This document shows positions 29,725-30,563 of a DNA stretch of 30,563 nt, one piece after another (position 1 is the first letter of the stretch; each line of letters starts with the position of its first letter). A program made the translations under genes and the position numbers. The notes under the pieces were generated by a model. The model was not told the DNA's origin. It was given only the letters and a program-made list of their open reading frames with translations, and did not search any database. Origin of the DNA: Clostridia bacterium (GTDB taxonomy: Bacteria > Bacillota > Clostridia > Christensenellales > Pumilibacteraceae); assembly GCA_017452405.1 (NCBI GenBank), contig JAFTMM010000029.1, positions 1 to 30,563 on the forward strand, in the 5' to 3' direction.

Positions 29725-30525
29725 TTAATATTTGTATAAATAAGAATGTGCGTCCTTATGTCCGTTCCAGATAGCCACCACATTCTCTTCAGTAACGTAG
29801 CCTCGGTCAAACGCTTCCTGCAAGGAATAGAAGCTACCGTCTCTGAGCACCAGTATTTTATCGTCGCTGTTATAAATGAATTTTTTACCACATACGGTCT
29901 CTTCCATTATAACGTCGGTAGTGTACGAATAGGATAAAATTACTGCTTCACTGCCGTCAAACGATCCATAGTAGTTCACTACTCCTACGTAGAATATCGA
30001 TGCATTTTCATCATCTGAAAGATAGTAGTCGAAATACGCTTGCTTGATGCGCCGTTCATCTTCCTCGGACAAATATTTATTTGTACCGTTCTTATCGTGA
30101 TAATATTTTATAGCAAGCAGATCCTGCCTCGAAATAAAACCCTTTTCGTAAGCTTCGCTCAAAGAATAGAACCTACCGTCTTTCCATGCCACGTCTTTGT
30201 TTCCACTACCATAAGTAAAGGTTACGCCGTCGATTTCCACGGTTTCAATTGCCGTAGTATAATCAACACCACGCACGTCTGTCATTACGATTACGCAGTC
30301 GTTATACGTTCCGCTGTAACTCACAATAAATACGTCACTGAGTGAAAGACTTTCATCTTTCATTTTTTCTAGTACGGTTTTTTTGATTTCAAGGGCAATA
30401 GCCGGATCGAGATACTCGAGCGTGGGATATTCCTGCTCTTCGGGATCACAGGCAGTGAAAAGACTTGATAAGAGTATGAGACAGGCGGTTAGAAGTAATA
30501 TGAGTGAATTTCTGATTTTTATCAT
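29725..30525 (-). CDS. Internally duplicated lipoprotein of unknown function
   Basis: The 266-residue product has a type II signal peptide: KIRN, a hydrophobic run and the lipobox LFTAC with Cys26 as the lipidated residue, so it is anchored outside the membrane. The mature part is two tandem copies of an about 105-residue unit (about 38-140 and 150-258). The clearest matching segments are DGRFYSLSEAYEKGFISRQD with LLAI, and DGSFYSLQEAFDRGYVTEEN with VVAI. Each is preceded by a beta-rich part with an ExVxxxxFxYxSxxK-like stretch. I do not recognise the fold. The ATG has AAGGAG with a ten-base spacer. The 38 bases upstream to the window edge show only this ribosome binding site. Confidence 0.75.
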   Translation of the reverse strand: MIKIRNSLILLLTACLILLSSLFTACDPEEQEYPTLEYLDPAIALEIKKTVLEKMKDESLSLSDVFIVSYSGTYNDCVIVMTDVRGVDYTTAIETVEIDGVTFTYGSGNKDVAWKDGRFYSLSEAYEKGFISRQDLLAIKYYHDKNGTNKYLSEEDERRIKQAYFDYYLSDDENASIFYVGVVNYYGSFDGSEAVILSYSYTTDVIMEETVCGKKFIYNSDDKILVLRDGSFYSLQEAFDRGYVTEENVVAIWNGHKDAHSYLYKY

Positions 30526-30563
30526 AATTTTTTCTCCTTTTAGCTTTTTAACTATATGACAAC

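Overview
The window looks like a chromosomal segment of a low-to-moderate GC, monoderm, anaerobic Firmicute of the class Clostridia, probably an uncultured gut lineage. The evidence is a CtsR-McsA-McsB-ClpC heat-shock operon, a PerR-like regulator next to rubrerythrin, a YitT-family membrane protein, a beta-glucosidase with permuted glycoside hydrolase family 3 (GH3) domains, strong GGAGG ribosome binding sites and many TTGACA/TATAAT promoters. I cannot fix the genus from the sequence. There are no rRNA or tRNA genes, no CRISPR array and no complete insertion sequence.

Left edge (1-1200): an accessory three-gene island on the minus strand. It holds a DUF3990 ADP-ribosyltransferase-like protein, a small helical protein and a DUF3791-like protein. 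The island is partly decayed: there are two in-frame stops in the DUF3990 C-terminus, and the last gene has no good start. A promoter with a long inverted repeat drives a further gene leftwards out of the window.

1200-9000: proteostasis. ctsR-mcsA-mcsB-clpC (minus) and groES-groEL (plus) both carry the same CtsR operator just downstream of a sigma-A promoter. A dCMP deaminase gene lies between them, hemmed in by two families of interspersed palindromic repeats. 9000-14400: metabolism and transport. This part has a cysteine synthase, a YitT protein and a Ca2+/Na+ (CaCA) antiporter under a yybP-ykoY manganese riboswitch, a family 2 glycosyltransferase, and a ZIP metal transporter followed by a tiny ferredoxin:thioredoxin-reductase-like Fe-S protein. 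14400-17900: a membrane-anchored, domain-permuted GH3 glycosidase, then a structured repeat-rich stretch that appears to be the 3' untranslated region of prfB.

17900-25000: a minus-strand cluster of tatD-dtd and then a Rho-like gene, pheA, secA and prfB. The gene before pheA is the most interesting in the window. It keeps the Rho fold from the RNA-binding domain to the C-terminus but has lost the P-loop, catalytic glutamate and arginine finger, and it overlaps pheA by ATGA. Several genes (the Rho-like gene, tatD and the glycosyltransferase) have a -10 box 6 or 7 bases before the start codon and no ribosome binding site, which suggests leaderless mRNAs.

25000-30563: perR-rubrerythrin with a classical 7-1-7 Fur/PerR box, an M29 aminopeptidase divergent from class II fructose-bisphosphate aldolase, a small accessory patch with a tandem-HTH regulator and the remnant of a second one, and an internally duplicated lipoprotein.
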